This document shows, piece by piece, positions 23,161 through 35,361 of a stretch of 64,000 bases of DNA. Each line of letters opens with the position of its first letter. Positions within the stretch are counted from its first letter, which is position 1. The notes beneath the pieces were generated by a model. The model was not told the DNA's origin, searched no databases, and saw only the letters and a program-made list of their open reading frames with translations. The DNA is from Cellulomonas sp. (GTDB taxonomy: Bacteria > Actinomycetota > Actinomycetes > Actinomycetales > Cellulomonadaceae). Position numbers and translations under genes: made by a program. The stretch is taken from positions 81,717 through 145,716 of the forward strand of contig NZ_JADGMY010000025.1 in the NCBI RefSeq assembly GCF_015234515.1, given 5' to 3'.

Positions 23161-25023
23161 ATGGCACGAGCAGTCGGCATCGACCTCGGCACCACCAACT
23201 CCGTGGTCGCCACCCTCGAGGGCGGCGAGCCCACGGTCATCGCGAACGCGGAGGGGTCGCGCACGACTCCGTCCGTGGTCGCGTTCTCCAAGACCGGCGA
23301 GGTGCTCGTCGGTGAGGTCGCCAAGCGTCAGGCGGTCACCAACGTCGACCGCACCATCTCCTCGGTGAAGCGCCACATGGGCACCGACTGGAGCGTGACG
23401 ATCGACGACAAGAAGTACACGGCGCAGGAGATCAGCGCCCGTATCCTCGGCAAGCTCAAGCGCGACGCCGAGGCGTACCTGGGCGAGCCGGTCACGGACG
23501 CCGTCATCACGGTCCCGGCGTACTTCAACGACGCCGAGCGTCAGGCGACGAAGGACGCGGGCACCATCGCGGGCCTCAACGTCCTGCGCATCATCAACGA
23601 GCCCACCGCCGCGGCGCTCGCCTACGGGCTCGAGCGCGGCAAGGAGGACGAGAACATCCTCGTCTTCGACCTGGGTGGTGGCACGTTCGACGTGTCCCTG
23701 CTGGAGGTCGGCAAGGACGACGACGGCTTCTCGACGATCGAGGTCCGCGCGACCGCCGGTGACAACCGCCTCGGCGGTGACGACTGGGACGCCGCGATCG
23801 TGGCGCACCTGGTCACCGAGGTGAAGAACACCACGGGCGTCGACCTGTCGAAGGACAAGATCGCCCTGCAGCGTCTGCGTGAGGCGGCGGAGCAGGCCAA
23901 GAAGGAGCTGTCGTCCGCGACGAGCACCAACATCTCGCTGCAGTACCTCTCGATGAGCGAGAACGGCCCGATCCACCTGGACACCAAGCTGACGCGCGCG
24001 CAGTTCCAGCAGATGACGCAGTCGCTGCTCGACCGCGTGAAGGCGCCGTTCCAGCAGGTCATCCGCGACGCGGGCATCTCCGTGAACGACATCGACCACG
24101 TGGTCCTCGTCGGCGGCTCGACCCGCATGCCGGCCGTCTCCGAGGTCGTCACGCAGCTCACGGGCGGCAAGGAGCCCAACAAGGGCGTCAACCCGGACGA
24201 GGTCGTGGCCGTCGGTGCCGCGCTGCAGGCCGGCGTCATGAAGGGCGACCGCAAGGACGTCCTGCTCATCGACGTGACCCCGCTGTCCCTGGGCATCGAG
24301 ACCAAGGGTGGCGTGATGACCAAGCTCATCGAGCGCAACACGGCCATCCCCACCAAGCGCTCGGAGATCTTCTCCACGGCCGAGGACAACCAGCCGTCCG
24401 TCCTTATCCAGGTGTTCCAGGGTGAGCGCGAGTTCGCCCGGGACAACAAGCCGCTCGGCACCTTCGAGCTCACCGGCATCGCGCCGGCGCCGCGGGGCAT
24501 GCCGCAGATCGAGGTCACGTTCGACATCGACGCGAACGGCATCGTGCACGTGTCCGCCAAGGACCGCGGCACGGGCAAGGAGCAGTCGATGACGATCACC
24601 GGTGGCTCGGCCCTCCCCAAGGAGGACATCGACCGCATGGTGAAGGACGCCGAGGAGCACGCCGCCGAGGACAAGAAGCGCCGCGAGGAGGCCGAGACCC
24701 GCAACACCGCGGAGCAGCTCGTCTACCAGACGGAGAAGCTGCTGGCCGACAACGGCGACAAGCTCACGGACGACGTGAAGGGCGAGGTCGGCGGCGCCGT
24801 GACGGAGCTGAAGACCGCGCTCGAGGGCACGGACGTCGAGGCCATCAAGGCCAAGCACGCCGCCCTGCTCACGGCGAGCCAGAAGATCGGCGAGGCGCTG
24901 TACGCCAACCAGGCCGCCAACCCGGCCGGTGACGGCGCCCCCGCGGCCGACGCGGGCTCGACGACCTCCGACGAGGACGTCGTCGACGCCGAGATCGTGG
25001 ACGACGAGGACGACAAGAAGTGA
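23161..25023 (+). CDS. dnaK: Chaperone DnaK (Hsp70)
   Basis: The 620-residue Hsp70 has the N-terminal phosphate-1 motif GIDLGTTNS, the second loop [16 protein letters not shown], and [12 protein letters not shown] for adenosine binding. The substrate-binding domain is followed by an Ala/Asp-rich lid ending in an acidic DDEDDKK tail. It folds and refolds cytosolic proteins in an ATP cycle driven by DnaJ and GrpE. ATG 23161 follows an AGGAAGAAGG site. It is the first gene of the operon, and its GTGA overlap with grpE couples translation. Two HAIR sites upstream indicate HspR control. Confidence 0.98.
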   Translation: MARAVGIDLGTTNSVVATLEGGEPTVIANAEGSRTTPSVVAFSKTGEVLVGEVAKRQAVTNVDRTISSVKRHMGTDWSVTIDDKKYTAQEISARILGKLKRDAEAYLGEPVTDAVITVPAYFNDAERQATKDAGTIAGLNVLRIINEPTAAALAYGLERGKEDENILVFDLGGGTFDVSLLEVGKDDDGFSTIEVRATAGDNRLGGDDWDAAIVAHLVTEVKNTTGVDLSKDKIALQRLREAAEQAKKELSSATSTNISLQYLSMSENGPIHLDTKLTRAQFQQMTQSLLDRVKAPFQQVIRDAGISVNDIDHVVLVGGSTRMPAVSEVVTQLTGGKEPNKGVNPDEVVAVGAALQAGVMKGDRKDVLLIDVTPLSLGIETKGGVMTKLIERNTAIPTKRSEIFSTAEDNQPSVLIQVFQGEREFARDNKPLGTFELTGIAPAPRGMPQIEVTFDIDANGIVHVSAKDRGTGKEQSMTITGGSALPKEDIDRMVKDAEEHAAEDKKRREEAETRNTAEQLVYQTEKLLADNGDKLTDDVKGEVGGAVTELKTALEGTDVEAIKAKHAALLTASQKIGEALYANQAANPAGDGAPAADAGSTTSDEDVVDAEIVDDEDDKK

Positions 25024-25649
25024 CCGAGGATCGACCCCAGGCAGGGACGCCGGAACCCGAGGAGAACCCTCGCGTGACCGACAAGCGCCGCGTCGACCCG
25101 GAGACGGGCGAGCTGCGCGAGCCGACGCCCGAGGAGGCCGTGCTGGCCGAGGCCGAGCACGTCACCTCCGAGGCCGAGGAGTCGGTCGTCCTGGAGGGTC
25201 TCGTCCAGGCGGAGAAGCTGGCGGCCGAGCGGCTCGAGGACCTGCAGCGCGCCCAGGCGGCGCACTACAACCTCGAGCAGCAGTACAACGCGTACGTGAA
25301 GCGGTCCAAGGCCGAGGCCCTGGCCGCCCACGACCGCGGGGTCGCCACGGTCGGCGAGGCGCTCATCCCGGTGCTCGACGACATCGAGCTGAGCCGCCGG
25401 CACGGCGACCTCACCGGACCGTTCGCGTCGATCGCCGAGAAGCTGGAGTCCACGCTGCAGCGGCTCGGGATCGAGCGGTACGGCGAGGTCGGGGAGACGT
25501 TCGACCCGGCCGTCCACGAGGCGCTCATGCACGGGCACTCGGCGGACGTCACCGAGCCCACGGTGCAGCAGGTGCTGCAGCCCGGCTACCGCACGCCGGG
25601 CCGGATCCTGCGGGCCGCGCGCGTCGCGGTCGTGGACCCGGAGGCCTGA
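25020..25649 (+). CDS. grpE: Nucleotide exchange factor GrpE
   Basis: The 209-residue protein starts at GTG overlapping the dnaK stop. An acidic, variable N-terminus (about 60 residues) is followed by a long coiled-coil helix ([21 protein letters not shown]). The GrpE core has [21 protein letters not shown] and the beta-wing signature [18 protein letters not shown]. It releases ADP from DnaK and acts as a thermosensing dimer in the cytosol. Length and position are typical of an actinobacterial dnaK operon. Confidence 0.96.
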   Translation: MTEDRPQAGTPEPEENPRVTDKRRVDPETGELREPTPEEAVLAEAEHVTSEAEESVVLEGLVQAEKLAAERLEDLQRAQAAHYNLEQQYNAYVKRSKAEALAAHDRGVATVGEALIPVLDDIELSRRHGDLTGPFASIAEKLESTLQRLGIERYGEVGETFDPAVHEALMHGHSADVTEPTVQQVLQPGYRTPGRILRAARVAVVDPEA

Positions 25650-25779
25650 GTACCAGCATCATCAGCACCACGCACGCAGACGGGCGGCGGCCGAGCACCG
25701 GCCGCCGCCCCTGCGGCACCTGGATCGTTGGGAGCACGACCACGGACACGCACAGCACGACGAACCGGAGGGAGGCGCC

Positions 25780-26769
25780 GTGACCGGACAGGACTGGATC
25801 GAGAAGGACTTCTACGCCGTGCTCGGCGTCACCAAGGACGCCGACGCGACGGCGATCAAGAAGGCGTACCGCAAGCTCGCGCGCCAGCTGCACCCGGACC
25901 AGAACCCGGGTGACGCGGCAGCCGAGGCGCGGTTCAAGGACATCGGCGAGGCGTACGCGGTCCTGTCGGACCCCGAGCAGCGCCAGCAGTACGACCAGCT
26001 GCGTGCCATGGCCGGTGGCGCCCGCTTCACCGCGGGCGGCCGGGGCGGCGGCACCGCCGGCTTCGAGGACGTCTTCGGCGGCATGTTCGGTGGCGGTGCC
26101 AACGGCCCCGGCGGGCGCGTGCGCTACTCGACGGGCGGCGCCGGCGGCGCGGGCTTCGAGGACATCCTCGGCGGGCTCTTCGGCGGGGGCGGCCCCGGGT
26201 TCGGTGCCACGCGCGGCCCGCAGCCGGGCGCGGACCTCACGGCGTCGACGACGCTGCCGTTCCGCACCGCGGTCGAGGGCTCGACGATCTCGCTGTCCGT
26301 CGAGGGCCGCACCGTCAACGCCCGCATCCCCGCGGGCGTGCGCGACGGGCAGAAGATCCGGCTGCGCGGCAAGGGGCGCCCCGGCGACCCCGGTGCGCCT
26401 GCCGGCGACCTCGTCATCACCGTGCACGTCGAGCCGCACCCCGTGTTCACGCTCGACGGCACCAACCTGCGCGTGACGGTCCCGATCGCGTTCGACGAGG
26501 CTGCCCTCGGCGCGACGATCGAGGTTCCGACGCTCGACGGCTCGACCGTGCGGGTCAAGGTGCCCGCGGGCACGCCGTCCGGCCGGACGCTGCGCGTCAA
26601 GGGCAAGGGCGTCGCGACCTCGAAGGGCACGGGTGACCTGCTCGTCAACGTGCAGGTCGTCGTCCCGCAGAAGCTGTCGGCGGCCGCCAAGGAGGCCGTG
26701 CAGGCGTTCGGCATCGCGACGTCCGGCCAGGACGTGCGCGCCGACCTCATGGCGCAGGCGCGGCGCTGA
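25780..26769 (+). CDS. dnaJ: DnaJ-type co-chaperone without zinc finger
   Basis: The 329-residue protein has a J domain (residues about 10-75) with the HPD motif in [13 protein letters not shown], which stimulates DnaK ATPase. A long Gly/Phe-rich region follows ([17 protein letters not shown]), then two C-terminal substrate-binding beta domains ([18 protein letters not shown]). It contains no Cys, so the CxxCxGxG zinc domain of classical DnaJ is absent, making it a type B (CbpA-like) J protein. It follows grpE after 130 bp and precedes hspR. GTG start. Confidence 0.93.
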   Translation: MTGQDWIEKDFYAVLGVTKDADATAIKKAYRKLARQLHPDQNPGDAAAEARFKDIGEAYAVLSDPEQRQQYDQLRAMAGGARFTAGGRGGGTAGFEDVFGGMFGGGANGPGGRVRYSTGGAGGAGFEDILGGLFGGGGPGFGATRGPQPGADLTASTTLPFRTAVEGSTISLSVEGRTVNARIPAGVRDGQKIRLRGKGRPGDPGAPAGDLVITVHVEPHPVFTLDGTNLRVTVPIAFDEAALGATIEVPTLDGSTVRVKVPAGTPSGRTLRVKGKGVATSKGTGDLLVNVQVVVPQKLSAAAKEAVQAFGIATSGQDVRADLMAQARR

Positions 26770-26811
26770 CCCGGTGACCGGACCGCAGGAGCGAGAAGGG
26801 CGGGAGGTGTG

Positions 26812-27237
26812 ATGGACGAGGACGCGAAGGTCTACGCGATCTCGGACGCCGCGGAGCTCGCGGGCATGCACCCGCAGACCCTGCGCCAGTACGACCGCCT
26901 GGGTCTGGTCCGCCCCGCCCGCACGCGCGGGCGGGGTCGCCGGTACTCGATGCACGACATCCAGCTGCTGCGCGAGGTGCAGCGCCTCTCCCACGAGGAG
27001 GGCGTGAACCTGGCCGGCATCAAGCGGGTCCTCGAGCTGGAGGAGGAGGTCCGGGCGATGCGCCGACAGGTCGAGTTCCTGCGCACGCTCGTCGACCCGC
27101 GTCGGCGGGTGTTCCGCGCCGACCCGACGGGCAACGTCGTGGCCGACCGGCTGCGCCCGCTGGCGGAGGCCGACCCGCCGCGGCGTCCCCGCTGGGTGCC
27201 GCGTCAGCTCACGTCCGGCCCGACCCGCCGCAGCTGA
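26812..27237 (+). CDS. hspR: Heat-shock repressor HspR (MerR family)
   Basis: The 141-residue MerR-type regulator has the N-terminal winged helix-turn-helix YAISDAAELAGMHPQTLRQYDRLGLVRPARTRGRGRRYS (DAAELAG and TLRQYDR are the key turns). A coiled-coil dimerisation helix follows (LEEEVRAMRRQVEFL). HspR binds HAIR sites, two of which lie before dnaK, with DnaK acting as co-repressor. It is the last gene of the operon. ATG 26812 follows GGGAGG; the adjacent GTG at 26809 is an alternative start. Confidence 0.95.
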   Translation: MDEDAKVYAISDAAELAGMHPQTLRQYDRLGLVRPARTRGRGRRYSMHDIQLLREVQRLSHEEGVNLAGIKRVLELEEEVRAMRRQVEFLRTLVDPRRRVFRADPTGNVVADRLRPLAEADPPRRPRWVPRQLTSGPTRRS

Positions 27238-27379
27238 CCCCGGGCCACGCCCCCTGGGTCGAGCGCGGTACACCGCCCCCCCGAGCGCGGTACTCGTTTC
27301 TGCCGCCCTCGGCTGTCTTCTGTCGCGTTCGGCGGGTCGGCGGGCCCTGGGCCGGACGGGTGACAGTCGACCGCAGCGG

Positions 27380-27396
27380 TTGTCCGATTCGGACAA
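27380..27396. promoter_or_regulatory. Palindrome upstream of the FtsH-like gene
   Basis: TTGTCCGA-T-TCGGACAA is a perfect 8-bp inverted repeat with a 1-bp centre. It lies 80 bp upstream of the FtsH-like start in the 240-bp gap after hspR. It has the size of a dimeric repressor operator. The regulator is unknown. Confidence 0.4.
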
Positions 27397-27476
27397 TCCG
27401 GACCACGATGGCGGAACCACCGCGGATGCGGCGGCCGGGCCCCCGCGCGGACGTCGCCTGACGAAGGGGTCTGCCC

Positions 27477-29330
27477 GTGACCGACGCCCCCGCACGCCCC
27501 CAGCTCGGCGCGCACGACATCGCCGTCGACCGTGAGCGGGTGCGTCGTCGGCGCGTGATCCGGGTGTGCCTGGTCGTGCTCGCCCTCGAGGCGTACGTGG
27601 TGTGGTCGGCCCTGACCGGCCGCCCGCTGCTCGTGCTGCCGGACGTCGACCCGTTGGTCGTCGCGCCCGTCCTGTTCTTCGTCGCGCTGATCGCGCTGCT
27701 CGTGGGGACCCAGGTGGGCGCCGGGCGCTCGCCGCACGTCACGTACCGGCCGGAGCAGGTCGACGTCACGCTCGACGACGTGGTCGGCATCGACCCGATC
27801 GTCGACGACGTGCGCCGCTCCATCGACCTGTTCCAGACGCACCGCCGCTTCGCCGACCAGATGGGTGGCACGCCCCGGCGCGGCATCCTCTTCGAGGGCC
27901 CGCCCGGGACGGGCAAGACGCTGACCGCCAAGGCGATGGCCGCCGAGGCGGGCGTGCCGTTCCTGTTCGTCTCCGCGACGAGCTTCCAGTCGATGTACTA
28001 CGGCGCGACAGCCCGCAAGATCCGTACGTACTTCAAGGCGCTGCGCACCGCCGCCCGCAAGGAGGGTGGCGCGATCGGGTTCATCGAGGAGATCGACGCG
28101 ATCGCACTGCGTCGTGGCGGCCTGCTGGGGGCGGACCCGACCGCCGCGTTCGTCGCGCTGCCCTCCCCGTCGGCGATGCTGGCGGGTCAGGGCACCGGGG
28201 TCGTGCGCAACGCGATGATCTCCGAGGGCACGGGTGGCGTGGTCAACGAGCTGCTGGTGCAGATGCAGTCGTTCGACGAGCCCGTGGGCTCCGACAAGCT
28301 GTACAACCGGCTGGTCGCCGCGGTGAACCTGCTGCTGCCGTCGCACCGCCAGCTCATGCAGCGCCGCCCGACGCGCGCCCCGATCCTGCTCATCGCCGCG
28401 ACCAACCGTGCGGACCACCTCGACCCGGCGCTGCTGCGCCCGGGCCGCTTCGACCGGCGGCTCACGTTCAACCCGCCGGACGCGCACGGGCGCCGCGCGC
28501 TCGTCGACCACTTCCTCGCCCGGCGCTCCCACCACCCCGAGCTCGACGAGCCCGCGGTCCGTGACCGGGTCGCCGCCGCCACCAGCGGCTGGACGCCCGT
28601 GATGGTCGAGCACCTGCTGGACGAGGCCCTCGTCAACGCGCTGCGCCGCGGTGACGACGCGATGTCGTTCGTCGACGTCGAGCAGGCGCGCATCACCGAG
28701 CTCGTCGGGCTGGGCCACCCGGTCACGTACACGAAGGGCGAGCGCGACCTCATCGCGACGCACGAGGCCGGGCACGCCGTCACGGCGTGGCTCGTCGCGC
28801 CCAACCGCAACCTCGAGGTCCTGACGATCGTCAAGCGCGGCTCGGCGCTGGGCCTGCTCGCGCACGGGGACTGCGAGGAGGTCTACACCCACACGCAGTA
28901 CGACCTGCGGGCGCTCGTGCAGATCGCCATGGGCGGGTGGGTCGCGGAGGAGCTGTTCTTCGGTCAGACGACCACGGGGCCGGCCTCCGACCTCGCGGCG
29001 GCCACGCGGACGGCGGCGCAGATGGTCGGTGCGGCGGGCATGACGGGGTCGCTGGTGTCGTTCGCGGCGACCGACCGCGACCTGGTCTCCGCGGTGATCG
29101 GGGACCAGGCGGCGAGGGCGCAGCTGGAGGAGGTCCTCGACAGCGCGCGGGGCACCGTGCGGCGGCTGCTCGCGAGCAACCGGGACCTCGTCGAGGCGCT
29201 GCGCGACGCGCTGCTGGAGCGGCACGAGCTGGTGGGCGAGGAGATCACGTCGGTGCTCGAGAAGGCCGTGAGCGCGCGGCCCGACGGGGTCCGCCCGGTG
29301 TCGCCCGGCGAGCACCTGCGGATCGCCTGA
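27477..29330 (+). CDS. Divergent FtsH-like membrane AAA metalloprotease
   Basis: This 617-residue protein has two N-terminal membrane helices (about 27-46 and 59-78) and an AAA domain with Walker A GPPGTGKT at 141-148. The second region of homology is NRADHLDPALLRPGRFDR. An M41 peptidase part has HEAGH at 429-433 and the TTTGPASDL segment of FtsH. Two features are odd. The Walker B reads GFIEEID with Glu where FtsH has Asp. About 75 extra residues (213-290) separate Walker B from the arginine-finger region. It probably degrades membrane or stress-damaged proteins. It follows hspR but has its own leader. Confidence 0.88.
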   Translation: MTDAPARPQLGAHDIAVDRERVRRRRVIRVCLVVLALEAYVVWSALTGRPLLVLPDVDPLVVAPVLFFVALIALLVGTQVGAGRSPHVTYRPEQVDVTLDDVVGIDPIVDDVRRSIDLFQTHRRFADQMGGTPRRGILFEGPPGTGKTLTAKAMAAEAGVPFLFVSATSFQSMYYGATARKIRTYFKALRTAARKEGGAIGFIEEIDAIALRRGGLLGADPTAAFVALPSPSAMLAGQGTGVVRNAMISEGTGGVVNELLVQMQSFDEPVGSDKLYNRLVAAVNLLLPSHRQLMQRRPTRAPILLIAATNRADHLDPALLRPGRFDRRLTFNPPDAHGRRALVDHFLARRSHHPELDEPAVRDRVAAATSGWTPVMVEHLLDEALVNALRRGDDAMSFVDVEQARITELVGLGHPVTYTKGERDLIATHEAGHAVTAWLVAPNRNLEVLTIVKRGSALGLLAHGDCEEVYTHTQYDLRALVQIAMGGWVAEELFFGQTTTGPASDLAAATRTAAQMVGAAGMTGSLVSFAATDRDLVSAVIGDQAARAQLEEVLDSARGTVRRLLASNRDLVEALRDALLERHELVGEEITSVLEKAVSARPDGVRPVSPGEHLRIA

Positions 29331-29470
29331 CCGGTGGTCACCCGTCGGGGCGTACGGCCTGGTCCGCAAGGGGGACTAGGTCCTAGGGGCGCGTCCAGAT
29401 CGTGAGACGATAGCGGTGCCGGTGACCCCGGCACCTCGTACTCATCGCACTCACAAGGAGCGTTACCGCC

Positions 29471-29698
29471 GTGTCCGCCGTCACCTGGCATCGTCGTCCG
29501 ACGACCGCCGCCCTGCCCCTGCGCACCCGCCTGCGCCACCTCAACGAGACCATCCGCTGGGCCCCCGCCCCGTACTTCGAGGGCACCCCCCGCCAGCGCC
29601 TGCGTTACGTCGGCTACGTCCTGGGCTCGATGCTCGCCTGGGCCGTCGGCGGACTGGTCGTCGTCGCGGCCCTCGGCCGCGCGCTCACGTCGTTCTGA
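29471..29698 (+). CDS. Small membrane protein
   Basis: The 75-residue protein starts at GTG behind an AAGGAG site. It has a basic N-terminal half (TRLRHLNETIRW, APYFEGTPRQRLRYVGY) and one C-terminal transmembrane helix (LGSMLAWAVGGLVVVAALG). The function is unknown. It is followed at once by a strong hairpin terminator. Its own leader begins about 140 bp after the FtsH-like gene, so it may be transcribed separately. Confidence 0.6.
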   Translation: MSAVTWHRRPTTAALPLRTRLRHLNETIRWAPAPYFEGTPRQRLRYVGYVLGSMLAWAVGGLVVVAALGRALTSF

Positions 29699-29705
29699 GC
29701 CCAGC

Positions 29706-29747
29706 GGACCGTGCCGGGCGCGCGACGACGCGCACCCGGCACGGTCC
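29706..29747 (+). terminator. Hairpin terminator
   Basis: The arm GGACCGTGCCGGGCGCGCG pairs with the downstream CGCGCACCCGGCACGGTCC with one mismatch and a 4-nt loop. There is no U-tract, as is common in high-GC actinobacteria. It begins 8 bp after the stop of the small membrane protein gene. Confidence 0.75.
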
Positions 29748-30105
29748 CGGCCGGACGCCCTGGGCCGAGCGCGCACCCGGAGAAGGGACCCGACCGGCGG
29801 CCTGCTGCCGGCTGTCGGGACCGCCGAGCGCGTCTCCGTCCGCTTCTCTCCGTGTGATCCGCGCCCTCTGCCGGGGTGTCGCCGCGCGACGCGCCGGAGC
29901 GCCCGTCGCGACATAGCGGACAGGGCGCCCGAATCGCCTGTGGACGGGCATGGGGACGACACGCCCTGCCCTGTGCACGCTCATGTGGGCGGTCGCGGCG
30001 TGTCGTGTGGCGGCCCGGCGTCCTCGCACGTCAGGGGGCCTTGTCGGTGTCCACAGGTAGTGTGCGACCAAGCCCACAGGGTGAAGAACGACACGGGTGT
30101 AACAC

Positions 30106-30152
30106 AACACTTAGTAGTGACTTGCGCTGTCAGACCCCAGGTGTAGTGTCTA
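30106..30152 (+). promoter_or_regulatory. Candidate pair of NrdR boxes
   Basis: AACACTTAGTAGTGAC (30106-30121) and CCAGGTGTAGTGTCTA (about 30137-30152) loosely resemble the 16-bp NrdR box. They are spaced about 31 bp start to start, which equals three helical turns as expected for tandem NrdR sites. They lie about 175 bp upstream of nrdH. The match to consensus is imperfect and no nrdR gene is in this window. Confidence 0.4.
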
Positions 30153-30325
30153 CGCAGACGGCTCGCCCCGAAGTACAGGGATGTCACGCGGGCCTCGTCA
30201 GCAGGTCGGAAGGTTCCTCCCGGGGGCCTCACGACGGGCCGACGAGGGCGACGCGGGCACCCGGCCCCCGGGTGACGCGGCCGCCATGGCGAACACACAC
30301 AGACCACGAGCTCGGGGGAGCAGAC

Positions 30326-30571
30326 ATGACCATCACGGTGTACAGCAAGCCGGCCTGCGTCCAGTGCACGGCGACGTACCGCGCCCTCGACAAGCTCGGC
30401 CACGACTACACGGTCGTCGACATCTCGGAGGACGCCGACGCGCGTGACTACGTCATGTCGCTCGGTCACCTCCAGGCGCCCGTCGTCGTCGTCGGCGGGG
30501 AGAACTGGTCGGGCTACCGCCCCGACCGCATCAAGGCACTCGCGGAGAAGCTGGCGACGCAGGTCGCCTGA
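30326..30571 (+). CDS. nrdH: Glutaredoxin-like NrdH redoxin
   Basis: The 81-residue protein has the redox site CVQC at residues 11-14 in a thioredoxin-fold strand-helix (TVYSKPACVQC). The C-terminal WSGYRPDRIKAL is diagnostic of NrdH. It supplies electrons to class Ib ribonucleotide reductase and is itself reduced by thioredoxin reductase. ATG 30326 follows GGGGAG. It opens the nrdH-nrdI-nrdE-nrdF operon. Confidence 0.96.
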   Translation: MTITVYSKPACVQCTATYRALDKLGHDYTVVDISEDADARDYVMSLGHLQAPVVVVGGENWSGYRPDRIKALAEKLATQVA

Positions 30572-30769
30572 CGTCGGCGGGCCTCACGGTCCGCCGCCCC
30601 GCACGCCCCGGGCCGACGCATGGCTCACGCCGCGTCGGCCCGGCGGGCAATCGAGAACAGGCCGGCCGGCGCCGCGAGGCGCCGGTCGATCTGCACCCGT
30701 AGCGATCGAGGACCCGGCGCGTCCGAGGTCCGGTCGATCACCGCAGGTCGCGGGGGAAGGAGTCAGGCC

Positions 30770-31186
30770 GTGACACAGCTCGTCTACTTCTCCTCAGCGT
30801 CAGACAACACGCACCGCTTCGTCCAGAAGCTCGGACTGTCGGCGCAGCGCATCCCGCTGCGGCCGGCCGACGGGTTCCTGCGCGTCAGCGAGCCGTACGT
30901 GCTCGTCGTCCCCACGTACGGCGGGGGCAACGAAGGGGGCGCGGTACCGCGTCAGGTCGTCAAGTTCCTCAACGACGAGGACAACCGTGCGCTGATCCGC
31001 GGCGTCATCGCGGCCGGCAACACGAACTTCGGAGAGGCGTACTGCATCGCGGGCGACATCGTGGCCGCGAAGTGCCACGTGCCGTACCTGTACGCCTTCG
31101 AGCTCATGGGAACCACTGAGGACGTCAACCGCGTCCGCGAGGGATTGGGAAGATTTTGGCAGCGACAGTCACAGATACCCGCGTAG
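30770..31186 (+). CDS. nrdI: Flavodoxin-like NrdI
   Basis: This 138-residue flavodoxin-fold protein has the FMN phosphate loop [13 protein letters not shown], then [14 protein letters not shown] and [14 protein letters not shown]. NrdI supplies the oxidant that assembles the Mn2-tyrosyl radical cofactor of NrdF. The GTG at 30770 behind GGGGAAGGAG is chosen; the longer upstream frame is not protein-like. Its 3' end overlaps the nrdE start by 31 bp. Confidence 0.95.
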   Translation: MTQLVYFSSASDNTHRFVQKLGLSAQRIPLRPADGFLRVSEPYVLVVPTYGGGNEGGAVPRQVVKFLNDEDNRALIRGVIAAGNTNFGEAYCIAGDIVAAKCHVPYLYAFELMGTTEDVNRVREGLGRFWQRQSQIPA

Positions 31187-33303
31187 AGCAGACGGGGCTG
31201 GACTACCACGCCCTGAACGCGATGCTCAACCTGTACGACGCGGACGGGAAGATCCAGTTCGACGCCGACCGGCAGGCCGCGCGGGAGTTCTTCCTGCAGC
31301 ACGTCAACCAGAACACGGTCTTCTTCCACGACCTGGACGAGAAGCTCGACTACCTCGTCGAGAACCGGTACTACGACCCGGCGGTGCTCGCGCAGTACGA
31401 CCGCGCGTTCATCAAGTCGCTCTTCCAGCACGCGTACTCGAAGAAGTTCCGCTTCCAGACGTTCCTCGGCGCGTTCAAGTACTACACGTCGTACACGCTG
31501 AAGACGTTCGACGGCAAGCGGTACCTGGAGCGCTTCGAGGACCGCGTGTGCATGGTGGCGCTGTCCCTGGCCGAGGGTGACGAGGCCTTCGCGACCAACC
31601 TCGTCGACGAGATCGTCTCGGGCCGCTTCCAGCCCGCGACCCCGACGTTCCTCAACCTCGGCAAGGCGCAGCGCGGCGAGCCCGTCTCCTGCTTCCTGCT
31701 GCGCATCGAGGACAACATGGAGTCCATCGCGCGCGGCATCAACTCCGCGCTGCAGCTCTCCAAGCGCGGCGGCGGCGTGGCGCTGCTGCTCTCGAACATC
31801 CGCGAGCACGGTGCGCCCATCAAGCACATCGAGAACCAGTCCTCCGGCGTCATCCCCGTGATGAAGCTGCTCGAGGACTCGTTCAGCTACGCCAACCAGC
31901 TCGGTGCGCGTCAGGGCGCCGGCGCGGTGTACCTGCACGCGCACCACCCGGACATCTACCGCTTCCTCGACACCAAGCGCGAGAACGCGGACGAGAAGAT
32001 CCGCATCAAGACCCTGTCGCTCGGCGTCGTCATCCCGGACATCACGTTCGACCTGGCGAAGAAGAACGAGCCGATGTACCTCTTCTCGCCGTACGACGTC
32101 GAGCGCGTCTACGGCGTGCCGTTCGCCGACGTGAACGTCACCGAGAAGTACTACGAGATGGTCGACGACGCGCGGATCCGCAAGACCAAGATCAACGCGC
32201 GCGAGTTCTTCCAGACCCTCGCGGAGATCCAGTTCGAGTCCGGCTACCCGTACGTCATGTTCGAGGACACGGTGAACCGGGCCAACCCGATCGAGGGCAA
32301 GATCACGCACTCGAACCTGTGCTCGGAGATCCTGCAGGTCTCGACGCCGTCGACGTACAACGAGGACCTGTCCTACGCCGAGGTCGGCCGCGACATCTCC
32401 TGCAACCTGGGCTCGATGAACATCGCGCTGTCGATGGACTCCCCGGACCTGGGCAAGACCGTCGAGACCGCGATCCGCGCCCTGACGGCCGTGTCGGACC
32501 AGACGAGCATCGAGTCGGTGCCGTCGATCAAGAAGGCCAACGCCGGCGGGCACGCCATCGGCCTGGGGCAGATGAACCTGCACGGGTACCTGGCGCGCGA
32601 GCGGATCTTCTACGGCTCCGACGAGGGCCTCGACTTCACGAACATCTACTTCTACACGGTCGCGTACCACGCGATCCGTGCGTCGAACCTGCTCGCGCAG
32701 GAGCGCGGCTCGTCGTTCTACGGGTTCGAGAAGTCGACGTACGCGACGGGCGAGTACTTCACCAAGTACGTCGAGAAGGAATGGAAGCCGCGCACCGCGC
32801 GCGTCCAGGCCCTGTTCGACGAGGCCGGGGTGCGCATCCCCACGCAGGACGACTGGCGTCTGCTGGCCGCGCTCGTCGCCGAGCACGGCCTGTACAACCA
32901 GAACCTGCAGGCGGTCCCGCCGACCGGCTCGATCTCCTACATCAACCACTCGACGAGCTCGATCCACCCGATCGCGTCGAAGATCGAGATCCGCAAGGAG
33001 GGCAAGATCGGGCGCGTCTACTACCCGGCGCCCTTCATGACCAACGACAACCTGGAGTACTACCAGGACGCGTACGAGATCGGCTTCGAGAAGGTCATCG
33101 ACACGTACGCCGAGGCGACGCAGCACGTCGACCAGGGCCTGTCGCTCACGCTCTTCTTCAAGGACACCGCCACCACGCGCGACCTCAACCGGGCGCAGAT
33201 CTACGCGTGGAAGAAGGGCATCAAGACGATCTACTACATCCGCCTGCGGCAGATGGCGCTGCAGGGGACTGAGGTGGAAAATTGCGTCAGCTGCATGCTG
33301 TGA
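31156..33303 (+). CDS. nrdE: Class Ib ribonucleotide reductase alpha subunit NrdE
   Basis: The 715-residue catalytic subunit begins at TTG inside the nrdI gene. It shows the active-site core [18 protein letters not shown] with a redox Cys, then NLCSEI with the thiyl-radical Cys, the substrate-binding region, and a C-terminal CVSCML tail that exchanges disulphides with NrdH. It reduces ribonucleoside diphosphates together with NrdF. It is full length and ends 13 bp before an inserted homing endonuclease gene that separates it from nrdF. Confidence 0.97.
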   Translation: MAATVTDTRVEQTGLDYHALNAMLNLYDADGKIQFDADRQAAREFFLQHVNQNTVFFHDLDEKLDYLVENRYYDPAVLAQYDRAFIKSLFQHAYSKKFRFQTFLGAFKYYTSYTLKTFDGKRYLERFEDRVCMVALSLAEGDEAFATNLVDEIVSGRFQPATPTFLNLGKAQRGEPVSCFLLRIEDNMESIARGINSALQLSKRGGGVALLLSNIREHGAPIKHIENQSSGVIPVMKLLEDSFSYANQLGARQGAGAVYLHAHHPDIYRFLDTKRENADEKIRIKTLSLGVVIPDITFDLAKKNEPMYLFSPYDVERVYGVPFADVNVTEKYYEMVDDARIRKTKINAREFFQTLAEIQFESGYPYVMFEDTVNRANPIEGKITHSNLCSEILQVSTPSTYNEDLSYAEVGRDISCNLGSMNIALSMDSPDLGKTVETAIRALTAVSDQTSIESVPSIKKANAGGHAIGLGQMNLHGYLARERIFYGSDEGLDFTNIYFYTVAYHAIRASNLLAQERGSSFYGFEKSTYATGEYFTKYVEKEWKPRTARVQALFDEAGVRIPTQDDWRLLAALVAEHGLYNQNLQAVPPTGSISYINHSTSSIHPIASKIEIRKEGKIGRVYYPAPFMTNDNLEYYQDAYEIGFEKVIDTYAEATQHVDQGLSLTLFFKDTATTRDLNRAQIYAWKKGIKTIYYIRLRQMALQGTEVENCVSCML

Positions 33304-33316
33304 CGGTCGCAGGGCG

Positions 33317-35088
<1,772 letters not shown>

Positions 35089-35105
35089 GTCCTGCCGGAC
35101 GCCGC

Positions 35106-35141
35106 CGCGGCCCCCGTGACCTGCAGGTCACGGGGGCCGCG
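35106..35141 (+). terminator. Terminator after nrdF
   Basis: A perfect 16-bp stem (CGCGGCCCCCGTGACC and its reverse complement) encloses a TGCA loop, 17 bp after the nrdF stop. There is no T-tract. Confidence 0.85.
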
Positions 35142-35361
35142 TCAGGTTCGCGCGAGGAGCTCTGAGCATCGGCATCGGTCCGCTCCGTGACGCGGTGCCC
35201 CGTGACGAGATCCACTCCGCGACCCATTGATTTGCGCTGGCGGAGTCACCCTCGCCCGCTGGACCTCGGTCACCTCCGCGACACCGTCGCCGCTGCGCCC
35301 ACCGCCAGTTGGTTGACGACCAGCAACTCGTGCAGAGCGAGCGGTCATCGATCGGCTCCAA

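Larger units (their letters stand above)
29699..30325. other. 627-bp intergenic region upstream of nrdH
   Basis: After the terminator at 29706-29747 this stretch shows no believable gene; frames across it are Arg/Pro-rich. Its right part (30080-30160) is AT-richer than its surroundings and holds two candidate NrdR boxes. This part is the likely nrd promoter region. Confidence 0.5.

Noticed and set aside
22963..24858. A 631-codon minus-strand open frame opposite dnaK
   Set aside because: It is a GC-driven shadow of dnaK, rich in Arg, Leu, Val and Asp with no domain, and dnaK itself is certain.
30952..33126. A 724-codon minus-strand open frame opposite nrdE
   Set aside because: It is a shadow of nrdE on the opposite strand with low-complexity composition and no recognisable motif.
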